Positions 46,433 through 54,857 of a DNA stretch of 64,000 bases are shown here, one piece after another (within the stretch, counting starts at the first letter, position 1; each line of letters starts with the position of its first letter). Position numbers and translations under genes: made by a program. The notes beneath the pieces are model-generated. The model saw only the letters and a program-made list of their open reading frames with translations. It did no database searches and had not been told where the DNA came from. This DNA comes from Echinicola marina. Its GTDB lineage: Bacteria; Bacteroidota; Bacteroidia; Cytophagales; Cyclobacteriaceae. The stretch covers positions 871,001-935,000 of the forward strand of contig NZ_CP080025.1 of assembly GCF_020463795.1 (NCBI RefSeq). Reading direction: 5' to 3'.

Positions 46433-47422
46433 TTACACCAAGCTATGTTCCACCAAGTATTTTGCTATCTGAACAGCATTGGTCGCAGCTCCTTTTCTCA
46501 AGTTATCTGCTACAATCCACATGTTCAAAGTATTTGGTTGGGATTCATCTCTTCTCAATCTACCCACAAATACCTCATCACGCTTATGGGCATTCATAGG
46601 CATAGGATAAACGTTATTAGCCACATCATCCTCCACAATTACCCCGGGAGTTGCCGCCAACAATTGCTTCACTTCTTCCAAATCAAAATCTTCTTTGAAC
46701 TCAACATTCACAGACTCAGAATGACCGCCCATTACTGGGATTCTTACAGTGGTCGCTGTAACCTGAATATCTTGATCATCGAAAATCTTCTTCGTTTCAT
46801 TGATCATTTTCATTTCCTCTTTGGTATAACCATTTTCTTGGAATACATCAATATGAGGCAATACGTTCAAATCGATTTTGTGAGGATAAGCTTTCTCTCC
46901 TTCTTTTCCATCACGCTCGTCCATCAACTGATTCACCGCTTTGATGCCACTACCAGTTACTGATTGGTAAGTGGAAACCACCACTCTTTTGATGCCATAT
47001 CGCTCACGCAATGGTGCCAAGGCCAATACCATTTGAATGGTAGAACAATTAGGGTTTGCAATAATCCTGTCATCAATTTTCAATGCCTTAGCGTTGATTT
47101 CAGGAACAACCAGCTTCTTGGTAGGATCCATTCTCCAAGCAGAAGAATTGTCCACCACGATAGTACCTACTTCAGCAAATTTAGGGGCCCATTCTTTGGA
47201 AGTATCACCTCCAGCAGAGAAAATGGCTACATCTGGCTTTTCTGCCACTGCTTGTGCAAGACCTATCACTGTGTATTCCTTATCCTTGAAAGTAATCTTC
47301 TTTCCCGCGGACCTTTCACTGGCCACCAAGAGCAATTCATCAAAAGGGAAATTGTGCTCAGCTAGCACTTCAAGAATTTCTGAGCCTACCAAACCGGTAG
47401 CTCCTACAACAGCTAATTTCAT
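46433..47422 (-). CDS. asd: Aspartate-semialdehyde dehydrogenase
   Basis: Reduces aspartyl phosphate to aspartate semialdehyde with NADPH, the branch point for lysine, diaminopimelate, threonine and methionine. 329 residues. NADP loop VGATGLVGSEILEVL at the N-terminus, SAGGDTSKEWAPKFAE, VVDNSSAWR, the active-site Cys in IANPNCSTIQMV (residue near 128), and a later VMGGHSESVNVEF with the conserved His. It is followed on the same strand by the THUMP-like methyltransferase gene, 2 bases away. Confidence 0.96.
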   Translation of the reverse strand: MKLAVVGATGLVGSEILEVLAEHNFPFDELLLVASERSAGKKITFKDKEYTVIGLAQAVAEKPDVAIFSAGGDTSKEWAPKFAEVGTIVVDNSSAWRMDPTKKLVVPEINAKALKIDDRIIANPNCSTIQMVLALAPLRERYGIKRVVVSTYQSVTGSGIKAVNQLMDERDGKEGEKAYPHKIDLNVLPHIDVFQENGYTKEEMKMINETKKIFDDQDIQVTATTVRIPVMGGHSESVNVEFKEDFDLEEVKQLLAATPGVIVEDDVANNVYPMPMNAHKRDEVFVGRLRRDESQPNTLNMWIVADNLRKGAATNAVQIAKYLVEHSLV

Positions 47423-47620
47423 TGTTGAAAACTTTCTATTAATTGATTTTTATATTATTTTTCTATCCTAAACCAAGAATAACACTTGATTTCCATTGTC
47501 TCTAAAGCACTTTTATGACTGCTGATGGGAATCAAACAGCATGTATTTTTAACTGACTGTAAAAGCAAAAGACCATTTTACTTCTTTTCATTCGGCACAG
47601 TCGCGTAAATATTTTCGACC

Positions 47621-49921
47621 ATGAAGTACTTTTTGAAAACATGGGGCAAATCAACTTGGATACTTATTATCCTATATTTGGTCAATATCCCCCTCACAGA
47701 TGAAGTTATGCAGCAGCTAGTTGCACAACCCCAGTCCCTAATTTTTCGAGGCGCAAGTTACGGAAAATCATTCACTAACAACATAGAAAATCTCAAAATA
47801 TCCCACAATCACAAAACAAATCTCCCAAGTTTAGCTTTAGCACATCAATTCTCCCCTATTTCAAGCGATTATAAACCGATTCATAAATTTCAAATAAGCA
47901 CAAACACACTTAAAACCGGACCAATCAAAAGGCCTAAAACTACAAATGAAACCAATTCGAAAATTGAAAAAAATATCGCAAAAGACACCATTCCACCCAA
48001 AATCCTACATATCAGCCAAAAATCCTCCTCCGAATTTATTGTTCATTTTTCAAAGCCCATGGATTCGACTTTTGTAATTATCCCAGACTACTATCGTCTA
48101 AATGGCAAACAACCGAAAGCTCTGGCCTGGGGCAATAGGCCCCATCAAATACTGCTAAAAATGGGATTACCGGTCAATCTTAATGATGAGAATTTGCTGG
48201 AAATCAACAATGTAATTGACCAATGGGGAAATAAAATCAAATCCAATAAATACTACTTTTCTTCCAACAAAAATGCCCAAGCCAATTTTAAGGATATCAT
48301 TATCAATGAAATTATGGCTGCCCCAAAATACAACAATCCGCTCCCCTATGCAGAATATATTGAATTGTTCAATGCCTCTGACCAAACATGGGAACTGGGA
48401 GGATTTACCCTAGCCAACAAAAGTAGAGAAGCCATACTACCTGAGTATAGCCTTGCGCCTGACGAATATGTATTATTGGTCCATGAAGACGAACAGGAAC
48501 TTTTTGATCAACTGAATAATACCATAGGCTTAGCCACATGGCCAAGATTTGTAAATGGTGAAGACAAAGTAATATTAATAGATTCGGAGGGAAGACCTTT
48601 AGACAGCCTTTCATACTCCAGCGCAAGCTACGGGAGCTCCACCAAAGCCAATGCTGGCTACAGTCTAGAAGTAGTAAACCCTTTTTATACCTGTGACCAA
48701 ACACCCCTGCTGAGACCATCAGAAAGCCCCCTTCTTGGGACACCAGGCAAAGAAAATTCAGTTTTTGACGCAAGTCCAGACCAGATAAAACCTAAACTGA
48801 TCAAAGCCATGGTCAAAACTCCTAACAACCTAATTTTGGAATTTGACGAAGCCCTTTCACCAGACTTGGGACATGCACAATGGGAATTTACGCCCAGTTT
48901 AGAAATCAAAGCCATAGAATTCCACCAAAATAGCGCAAACACGATCTCCATCATCTTTGAAGAAAACTTGACAGAAGAAATCGCCTACCAAGTCAAAGTA
49001 GAAGGATTAAGGGACTGTTCGGGAAATCTCCTTGACACCAACGACAACCAAACAAACTTCCAAATTCCCTCCATTGCAGAAAAGGGAGAAATAATCCTCA
49101 ATGAGGTCCTTTTCAACCCAAGGTCTGGCACACCAAAATTCGTAGAAATTTATAACCACTCCAGCAAATTTATCGATCTATCCAAATGGAAACTCGCCAA
49201 TTTCCAAAACGAGATCATCAGTAATAGAAAAACCTTTTCGGAGGAAACTGACATTATTTCCCCATTCGACTACAGGCTAATCACAGAAGACATAGAAATG
49301 CTCTATCGAGAATATCCTAAAGGAAAAAAAGAAAAGTGGATTCAGATAAGCAACTTGCCCAGTTATCCGATCGCAGAAGGAACCGTCATTCTATTAAATC
49401 CCGATGAAGGCTTGATCGAGCGACTTGATTACTCGGACAAATTCCATCATGAAATGATACAAAACACCAAAGGGGTATCTTTAGAGCGATTTTCCCCCGA
49501 ACATGAAAGCAACAACCCTGAAAACTGGCACTCTGCTGCAGCTAGTCATGGCTATGCCACTCCAGGCTACAAAAACTCACAAAGCTATGAACAGATCCAA
49601 TCAGGTATTGGACTAGATGTAAATCCCAAAATTTTCTTACCTGAGGCCACCGGCGAACAACCCTTCACCACCATTTCCTATCAGCTGGAAGAACCTGGAT
49701 TTGTAGGAACCATTCGAATTTTTGGCACAAATGGAACATTGATCAAAAGCCTATGTGAAAATGAAATATGGGGAATTTCTGGTTTTTATACTTGGAATGG
49801 CACCAACCAAAACGGAATTAAAGTCAGGCCAGGCTATTATATCATCTTAGCAGAAATGCTCAAACTCAATGGCAGCATGATCCAAATAAAAAAAACAGTG
49901 GTGGTAGGAAGTAAATTCTAA
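47621..49921 (+). CDS. Exported lamin-tail-domain protein with FlgD-like C-terminus
   Basis: 766 residues. A hydrophobic N-terminal segment (STWILIILYLVNIPL) exports it. Residues about 120-205 form an Ig-like SbsA-type domain (KILHISQKSSSEFIVHFSKP). Two lamin-tail domains follow: one near 225-370 (INEIMAAPKYNNPLPYAEYI, ELFNASDQTWELGGFTLANK) and one near 490-650 (LNEVLFNPRSGTPKFVEIYN). Between them lies a second SbsA-type domain. The C-terminal 80 residues (GTIRIFGTNGTLIKSLCENE, GFYTWNGTNQNGIKVRPGYY) are like a FlgD/T9SS sorting domain. It is probably secreted or displayed at the cell surface; substrate unknown. Confidence 0.82.
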   Translation: MKYFLKTWGKSTWILIILYLVNIPLTDEVMQQLVAQPQSLIFRGASYGKSFTNNIENLKISHNHKTNLPSLALAHQFSPISSDYKPIHKFQISTNTLKTGPIKRPKTTNETNSKIEKNIAKDTIPPKILHISQKSSSEFIVHFSKPMDSTFVIIPDYYRLNGKQPKALAWGNRPHQILLKMGLPVNLNDENLLEINNVIDQWGNKIKSNKYYFSSNKNAQANFKDIIINEIMAAPKYNNPLPYAEYIELFNASDQTWELGGFTLANKSREAILPEYSLAPDEYVLLVHEDEQELFDQLNNTIGLATWPRFVNGEDKVILIDSEGRPLDSLSYSSASYGSSTKANAGYSLEVVNPFYTCDQTPLLRPSESPLLGTPGKENSVFDASPDQIKPKLIKAMVKTPNNLILEFDEALSPDLGHAQWEFTPSLEIKAIEFHQNSANTISIIFEENLTEEIAYQVKVEGLRDCSGNLLDTNDNQTNFQIPSIAEKGEIILNEVLFNPRSGTPKFVEIYNHSSKFIDLSKWKLANFQNEIISNRKTFSEETDIISPFDYRLITEDIEMLYREYPKGKKEKWIQISNLPSYPIAEGTVILLNPDEGLIERLDYSDKFHHEMIQNTKGVSLERFSPEHESNNPENWHSAAASHGYATPGYKNSQSYEQIQSGIGLDVNPKIFLPEATGEQPFTTISYQLEEPGFVGTIRIFGTNGTLIKSLCENEIWGISGFYTWNGTNQNGIKVRPGYYIILAEMLKLNGSMIQIKKTVVVGSKF

Positions 49922-49996
49922 CCAAGAATATACCGCCCAAACTATGATCAAAACTGATTTTTGCTTATTTTAATGTTACCAGCAAATTTCCCAGCA

Positions 49997-50152
49997 ATGA
50001 ATGACGACTTGATCAACGTTACCCTTAGGGCCTATTTTATCCGAACAGAAAAAAACCTGAAATTAATCCAGCGATTCCTAAGGATAAAATACCGCCTAAA
50101 CATTGAAGAGAAAATCCTTCAAAAAAGAGTTGCCCAGCTTAAAATCAGCTAG
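49997..50152 (+). CDS. Possible small helical protein
   Basis: 51 residues from the ATG at 49997 (MNDDLINVTLRAYFIRTEKN). The frame is open back to 49961. It is basic and predicted helical (LKLIQRFLRIKYRLNIEEKI). Nothing else supports it. It lies between the lamin-tail gene and the convergent asparaginase gene. It could be a real small gene or chance. Confidence 0.35.
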   Translation: MNDDLINVTLRAYFIRTEKNLKLIQRFLRIKYRLNIEEKILQKRVAQLKIS

Positions 50153-50165
50153 GCCTAACCACCTC

Positions 50166-51257
50166 CTATAAACCTTCCTCTTCATCATCATAGATAAAAG
50201 TTTTTGCCTGTCCTTCTTCTTTGATATAACCTCGGTACATACCTGCAGAATTAAATGGCATGCTGATATTCCCTTTGGCATCAATTGAAATAACGCCACC
50301 GCTACCTTCCATTTTCACCAATTGACCCATCACTACTTCATTGGCCGCCTCGTCCAGTGACTTATGACCATATCTCATGATAGAGGCAATTTCATGTCCT
50401 ACCACATTACGGATAAAAAATTCACCATGCCCTGTAGCAGAAACCGCGCAAGTCGCATTGTCAGCATAAGTCCCAGCACCAATGACAGGCACATCCCCCA
50501 CTCTTCCATAGCGCTTATTGGTCATTCCTCCTGTTGAAGTAGCTGCAGCCACATTTCCCTTGGCATCTACTGCCACTGCTCCGACCGTCCCAAATTTCCT
50601 GTCCTTGAAAAAAGGATCTTGAAGCTCCATCTCTCTAATCGAAGCATGATCCAATTGTTGGCGTTCTGAATCTATTATTTTCAATAATTGCTCATACCTT
50701 TTCTCTGTTCTAAAATAACTTGGATCTACCAATTCAAGCCCCCTTTCTTCAGCAAACTGTTCCGCGCCCCTTCCCACCATAAAAACATGCGGCGAATTAG
50801 TCATCACTTCATAAGCAGCAGTCACTGGATTCTTAACCGTGGTTATTCCCGCAACAGCCCCCGCATTTCGACTTTTGCCATCCATGATTGCTGCATCCAT
50901 TTCATTTCTACCATCATGGGTAAAAACAGCTCCCCTTCCCGCATTAAAAAGGGGAGAATCCTCCATCACCTTAATCGCGGCAATTACCGCATCGACAGAA
51001 GTACCACCATCTTCCAAAACGGTATAGCCCGCATTCAAAGATTCTCTAAGCTTTTCTCGATAAGCCTTTTCACGCTCGGGACTCATATTTTCACGTTTGA
51101 TCGTTCCGGCTCCACCATGAATCGCCAGTGCAATGGGTTGCAGACCATTCTCTGAAGAAAATTCTTCACTTAATTCAGATTTTTCATATTTTCGCTCGGA
51201 ACAAGCTAGAATGACCAAAAATAATACCGCAAATAAATAGTTCGCTTTTAACCCCAT
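50166..51257 (-). CDS. Isoaspartyl peptidase / L-asparaginase (Ntn hydrolase)
   Basis: 363 residues. A lipoprotein-type signal (FLVILACSERK) places it in the periplasm. The Ntn-hydrolase pattern is IALAIHGGAGTIKRE near the N-terminus, GTSVDAVIAAIKVMEDSPLFNAGRG, the cleavage and nucleophile Thr in FGTVGAVAVDAKGN, and ATSTGGMTNKRYGRVGDVPV. The proenzyme should self-cleave before this Thr into alpha and beta chains. It degrades isoaspartyl dipeptides and asparagine. A -7 promoter box lies upstream at 51312-51319. Confidence 0.93.
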   Translation of the reverse strand: MGLKANYLFAVLFLVILACSERKYEKSELSEEFSSENGLQPIALAIHGGAGTIKRENMSPEREKAYREKLRESLNAGYTVLEDGGTSVDAVIAAIKVMEDSPLFNAGRGAVFTHDGRNEMDAAIMDGKSRNAGAVAGITTVKNPVTAAYEVMTNSPHVFMVGRGAEQFAEERGLELVDPSYFRTEKRYEQLLKIIDSERQQLDHASIREMELQDPFFKDRKFGTVGAVAVDAKGNVAAATSTGGMTNKRYGRVGDVPVIGAGTYADNATCAVSATGHGEFFIRNVVGHEIASIMRYGHKSLDEAANEVVMGQLVKMEGSGGVISIDAKGNISMPFNSAGMYRGYIKEEGQAKTFIYDDEEEGL

Positions 51258-51311
51258 AGTAAATAAATTTAAACCAAATGCTAAAGTTTTAACGTATTAA
51301 CTTAATAAAGA

Positions 51312-51319
51312 CAAATATA
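51312..51319 (-). promoter_or_regulatory. -7 promoter box of the isoaspartyl peptidase gene
   Basis: Read on the minus strand: TAtaTTTG, a full match, about 55 bases before the start codon. A TTTG further upstream (51333-51336) is only 13 bases away, too close for the usual -33 spacing. Confidence 0.5.
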
Positions 51320-51448
51320 TAGAAATGGTGAACAAATGCGGATTAGATATTACTTACCATATTTTTGATTCTCAAAACTCTAACTTATTTTAGAGAAATT
51401 TTTTGACGATCAAAAATCAAAATCACCTAAACACTAAACGCCGAAACT

Positions 51449-51832
51449 ATGAGCCAAGAAGAGAAAACATCCTATTCCAGAGAAGAACTTAAGGAGTTTG
51501 AGGAATTGATCAACAACAAGTTAGCTGTCGCTAAAACAGAACTTCATTCTTTGAAAGAGACACTTAGCAAGAAAAATGACAGTGGAACAGACTTTACCGC
51601 CTCTACCTCCAAATTGCTAGAGGATGGTGCAGACACCTTGGAAAGGGAAAGCCTAAGCCAGCTTGCATCGAGACAGCAAAAATTTATCATCAACTTGGAA
51701 AATGCTTTGATAAGAATTAAAAATGGCACTTATGGAGTTTGCGTGGACACTGGAAAATTAATCTCTAAAGAAAGATTGAAAGCAGTTCCACATACCATGC
51801 ATTCAATTGAAGCCAAACTTGCAAAAAAGTAA
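51449..51832 (+). CDS. DksA/TraR-family protein with degenerate zinc finger
   Basis: 127 residues. The N-terminal part (about 10-75) is a helical hairpin with acidic tip (KKNDSGTDFTAS), as in DksA, which inserts into the RNA polymerase secondary channel. The C-terminal finger region NGTYGVCVDTGKLISKERL, AVPHTMHSIEAKL aligns with DksA, but only the first of four zinc Cys remains (Cys98); the others are replaced by Thr, Ser and Ala. The stop codon is followed after 3 bases, in the same frame, by the scpB start. A role in transcription control is likely; response to ppGpp is unproven. Confidence 0.88.
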   Translation: MSQEEKTSYSREELKEFEELINNKLAVAKTELHSLKETLSKKNDSGTDFTASTSKLLEDGADTLERESLSQLASRQQKFIINLENALIRIKNGTYGVCVDTGKLISKERLKAVPHTMHSIEAKLAKK

Positions 51833-51835
51833 AAT

Positions 51836-52396
51836 TTGGAATTTTTACACAGACATATTGAAGCTTTAATATTCTGTTCTCCATCTCCGTTAGGCTTGGT
51901 CGAAATCCAAAAATGTCTGACGGAGATGTTTGAAACAGAAGTACCACAGGAACATATCGAAGAAGCAATAGGGACACTGCAAGAAAAATATCAGCAGGAT
52001 GATTTTTCCTTTGCCCTGGAAAAAATGGGAAATGGCTACCAATTCTTGACAAAACCAGCTTACCAAACCAGTATTTCAATACTTTTAAAACAACAATCCA
52101 CCAAGAGACTTTCCACTGCACAAATGGAAACCCTTTCCATCATTGCTTACAAACAACCTGTAACCAAATCAGAAGTGGAACAGATCAGAGGAGTAAATTG
52201 TGATTATTCTGTTCAAAAGCTTTTAGAAAAGGAACTCGTCACCATCAAGGGGAAATCCGACAGCATTGGCCGTCCATTATTATATGGAACCAGTGAGAAA
52301 TTCATGGAGTATTTTGGCATAAACAGTCTAAAGGACCTGCCTCAGCCTAAAGATTTCAGCCAAGAAGAAAACCAAATTGGAAACGAACAAGAATAG
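51836..52396 (+). CDS. scpB: Segregation and condensation protein B
   Basis: Winged-helix partner of SMC and ScpA in chromosome condensation. 186 residues. The N-terminus EFLHRHIEALIFCSPSPLG fits the family exactly and must begin at the TTG at 51836: the only codon between it and the in-frame stop of the DksA-like gene is AAT, and the next Met is residue 30. Further family segments: TAQMETLSIIAYKQPVTKSE, VEQIRGVNCDYSVQKLL and GRPLLYGTSEKFMEYFG. It follows the DksA-like gene in the same frame. ScpA is not in the window. Confidence 0.93.
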   Translation: MEFLHRHIEALIFCSPSPLGLVEIQKCLTEMFETEVPQEHIEEAIGTLQEKYQQDDFSFALEKMGNGYQFLTKPAYQTSISILLKQQSTKRLSTAQMETLSIIAYKQPVTKSEVEQIRGVNCDYSVQKLLEKELVTIKGKSDSIGRPLLYGTSEKFMEYFGINSLKDLPQPKDFSQEENQIGNEQE

Positions 52397-52468
52397 CTAA
52401 ACTAGCCAAGGACATCACTCATCAAAGAATATTTCTCTTGTGATGCCTGTAATCTATTATTTAGTACG

Positions 52469-52476
52469 TATCTTTG
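52469..52476 (+). promoter_or_regulatory. -7 promoter box upstream of rluB
   Basis: TAtcTTTG, a full match to the Bacteroidota element, about 93 bases before the rluB start. The -33 element is not clear. Possible own promoter for rluB after scpB. Confidence 0.45.
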
Positions 52477-52568
52477 CAGCCTGATTCTTAAAAACACAAC
52501 ACGCTCATTTTTAAGAATTTAGAACAGCGATTTAATACTTAAATATACAGCAGAGATGTTGCAACACT

Positions 52569-53738
52569 ATGAAAAAACACAATAGAAATAACAAAGAAGG
52601 GCAAAGAGGAGAAAAATCAGGGTTTTCAGGGCCTAATAACAAAGCAGGAAAAAGGCCTTATGGCAACAAAAACAGGAATGAGGGCAGGTCAGACCGTTTT
52701 AAACCGGGACAAAAACTTCATGGCAAAAACACTGAAAAAGAAGAAAAAAGCAGCTTTTCTCCATTAAAAAAATATAGAAAAGACCCTGGAGAATTTAACA
52801 GGGAAGCTCCTAAAAAAGAGCAAGAAGGCAAATTCAAAACCGTCTATAAAGGCAGAGGCAAAGACCAAAGACCTGTATTCGGAACAGAAAAAATTGAAGA
52901 AAAAGGAGGAAAAAGAGTCTCCAAATTCAAAAACAATCGCTTTTTCAAAACCGCCCAAGCTAATCAGGAAGAACAACCTGAATACAACTTAAAAAAGGTG
53001 GAGAAAAAAATGGGCAAATCCCCTGACAGGGAGCTAAGACTAAACAAATATATCGCCAATGCAGGAATCTGCTCAAGAAGGGATGCGGACAAATTAATAG
53101 AAGCAGGTGAAATCAAGGTAAATGGCGAGGTAATAACTGAACTTGGTCACAGAGTTCAAATCACTGATAAGGTAATCTATAAAGGCAAGTTGATCAATCC
53201 TGAGAAACCTGTATATGTATTGCTCAACAAGCCTAAGGATTTTATCACAACCACAGACGATCCAATGAACCGTAAAACGGTTATGCATTTGGTGAGTTCA
53301 GCTTGTGATGAAAGAATCTTCCCAGTAGGTAGGCTGGATAGAAACACCACAGGCCTTTTACTTTTCACTAATGACGGTGATCTGGCATCCAAACTTTCCC
53401 ATCCATCTGAAAAAATCAAAAAGATTTATCAGGTGACCTTAGATAAGCCAATTTCCAAAACCCATGTAGACGAAATACTTGAAGACCTAACACTAGAAGA
53501 CGGTCTGGTTCATGTAGACGATTTACAGGTCTTATCAAAGGACAGGACAATTTTGGGCATTGAAATACATGTAGGTAAAAACAGAATCGTAAGAAGAATC
53601 TTTGCCCACCTTGGCTATGAAGTAGTTGCCTTGGACAGGGTAATGTATGCCGGTCTCACCAAAAAAGACCTTTCTAGGGGAACCTGGAGATTCTTGACTG
53701 AAAAAGAGGTAATTAACCTAAAATTCTTCAAGCAATAA
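52569..53738 (+). CDS. rluB: 23S rRNA pseudouridine synthase, RluB/RsuA family
   Basis: Converts a uridine of rRNA to pseudouridine. 389 residues. The first about 150 residues are a basic, low-complexity tail (many Lys, Arg, Asn, Gly) seen in Bacteroidota homologues. The S4 RNA-binding domain starts near 156: LRLNKYIANAGICSRRDADK. The catalytic core has VYVLLNKPKDFITTTDDP and the motif FPVGRLDRNTTGLLLFTNDG with its Asp nucleophile, then GKNRIVRRIFAHLGYEV. RluB rather than RsuA is inferred from general similarity. It ends at a terminator. Confidence 0.92.
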   Translation: MKKHNRNNKEGQRGEKSGFSGPNNKAGKRPYGNKNRNEGRSDRFKPGQKLHGKNTEKEEKSSFSPLKKYRKDPGEFNREAPKKEQEGKFKTVYKGRGKDQRPVFGTEKIEEKGGKRVSKFKNNRFFKTAQANQEEQPEYNLKKVEKKMGKSPDRELRLNKYIANAGICSRRDADKLIEAGEIKVNGEVITELGHRVQITDKVIYKGKLINPEKPVYVLLNKPKDFITTTDDPMNRKTVMHLVSSACDERIFPVGRLDRNTTGLLLFTNDGDLASKLSHPSEKIKKIYQVTLDKPISKTHVDEILEDLTLEDGLVHVDDLQVLSKDRTILGIEIHVGKNRIVRRIFAHLGYEVVALDRVMYAGLTKKDLSRGTWRFLTEKEVINLKFFKQ

Positions 53739-53764
53739 GAAACAATATCAGCACAACTAATATA

Positions 53765-53799
53765 GAGCGAGTAATTCATTTTACATCGCTCTTTTTTTT
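53765..53799 (+). terminator. Intrinsic terminator after rluB
   Basis: Stem GAGCGA (53765-53770) with TCGCTC (53786-53791) and a run of eight T. Confidence 0.85.
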
Positions 53800-54161
53800 G
53801 TGGACTCCCTCGACTTTAGTAATTCTGCAAGTTCACTCTTTTGATCTTTGACAGTATGCCTTTAATTTTCCATTACATTTTTATTCAGGTAAATTACATC
53901 TATTTCCCTGTAAATTAATCTTCCCCACCTTACATTTTTATTCAACGACAACCTATCAGGTTTGAACTACAATTACCTTATTTTCAAACTAAAAATTAAA
54001 CTATTCTACGTTTTTACAATATTTTTCATAGACAAAAAAACACCTCTCAATGTTGCTATATTAGTGTCATAATGTAAATCACTAGTGAAATACAAATTTA
54101 TAGGGGATGTCGAAAACCAATTTTTCAGAGTAGACAAAAAACAATTTTAAAAATTAAAAAC
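53800..54161. other. 362-bp AT-rich region upstream of the small peptide ORF
   Basis: Very AT-rich and without a gene. It should hold the promoter of the 22-codon ORF at 54162. Candidate boxes are TAcgTTTT near 54006 and a TTG ... TAATGTAA pair near 54055-54080; neither is a full match to consensus. Confidence 0.5.
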
Positions 54162-54230
54162 ATGGATCTTATTTCAAACTTACTTGCCACTATTATCGAA
54201 CTTTTATCAAGCATATTAGGTGGTTTATAA
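54162..54230 (+). CDS. Predicted 22-residue amphipathic peptide
   Basis: An ATG frame of 22 codons ending in TAA. It begins MDLISNLLATIIELLSS and ends ILGGL. Leu and Ile fall at 3, 4, 7, 8, 11, 12, 14, 15, 18, 19 and 22; Asp, Ser, Asn, Thr and Glu fill the opposite face, so the chain would form one amphipathic helix with net charge about -2. It resembles phenol-soluble modulins or toxic hydrophobic small peptides in character, not by homology. A perfect terminator follows 57 bases after the stop. No strong Shine-Dalgarno precedes the ATG, only A-rich sequence usual in this phylum. It faces the ECF-sigma operon. Confidence 0.5.
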   Translation: MDLISNLLATIIELLSSILGGL

Positions 54231-54287
54231 TTAAGCCCCCATTAAAACCCACAGTTGTACAGGTAGATAAACCGCAATCAAAGAACA

Positions 54288-54321
54288 AAAGGAGCTACTT
54301 CGTTAAGGAAGTAGCTCCTTT
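54288..54321. terminator. Bidirectional terminator between the peptide ORF and the DUF4252 operon
   Basis: Perfect 14-bp stem AAAGGAGCTACTTC (54288-54301) with GAAGTAGCTCCTTT (54308-54321), loop GTTAAG. It can end a plus-strand transcript carrying the 22-codon ORF and the minus-strand sigma operon. Confidence 0.88.
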
Positions 54322-54357
54322 CAGTTTTAAAGCTCACCAATGAATACGCTATAATGC

Positions 54358-54837
54358 TTATGGAAAAGCCTTGGCCAATTTTCTACTTTCAAAAGCTCCT
54401 TCCAACTCAATAACAAGATGGCTATCATCACCACTCCCCCCAATCAACAAAACCAAATCACTGATAACATTGCCCCCCTTGGAATAAAATACTATATCAC
54501 TGCCCTTTTCGGACATTTCCATCAGCACATCATACCTTTCCTTTTTCAGTCCTTTTTGAAGTGCTTTAAAGTCGGCCTTGGCCTCATCACCCGAAACAGG
54601 CAGCTTGAACAATTTCATCCTTTCCACTGACTTTGCAATAGCTTCCATTCCTTCATCATCCAAATCAATATTAAATCCATCGGCAAAATCAAAAAAACTC
54701 CCCGCCAAATCCAAATGGAAGAACTCTTCGCCACCTTTGTATTTTTCATATAAAGAGGCTACACTTTTACTTTGAGCTTGGGCTAAAATCCCCACACTCA
54801 TAATTGCTAGGATCAAGAATAACTTTTTCATTTTCAA
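54358..54837 (-). CDS. DUF4252 exported protein
   Basis: 159 residues with a signal peptide (MKMKKLFLILAIMSVGILAQAQ). The mature part (ASLYEKYKGGEEFFHLDLAG, NVISDLVLLIGGSGDDSHLV) fits DUF4252, a small Bacteroidota family of unknown function usually linked to ECF sigma factors. It is the last gene of the operon sigma - anti-sigma-like - DUF4252 - DUF4252 and is only moderately similar to the other copy. Confidence 0.85.
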   Translation of the reverse strand: MKMKKLFLILAIMSVGILAQAQSKSVASLYEKYKGGEEFFHLDLAGSFFDFADGFNIDLDDEGMEAIAKSVERMKLFKLPVSGDEAKADFKALQKGLKKERYDVLMEMSEKGSDIVFYSKGGNVISDLVLLIGGSGDDSHLVIELEGAFESRKLAKAFP

Positions 54838-54857
54838 TTATTTTAATGTTAGGTTCC

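Noticed and set aside
46358-46963. 201-residue plus-strand open frame
   Set aside because: Antisense to the ends of asd and the methyltransferase, both clearly real; no family features.
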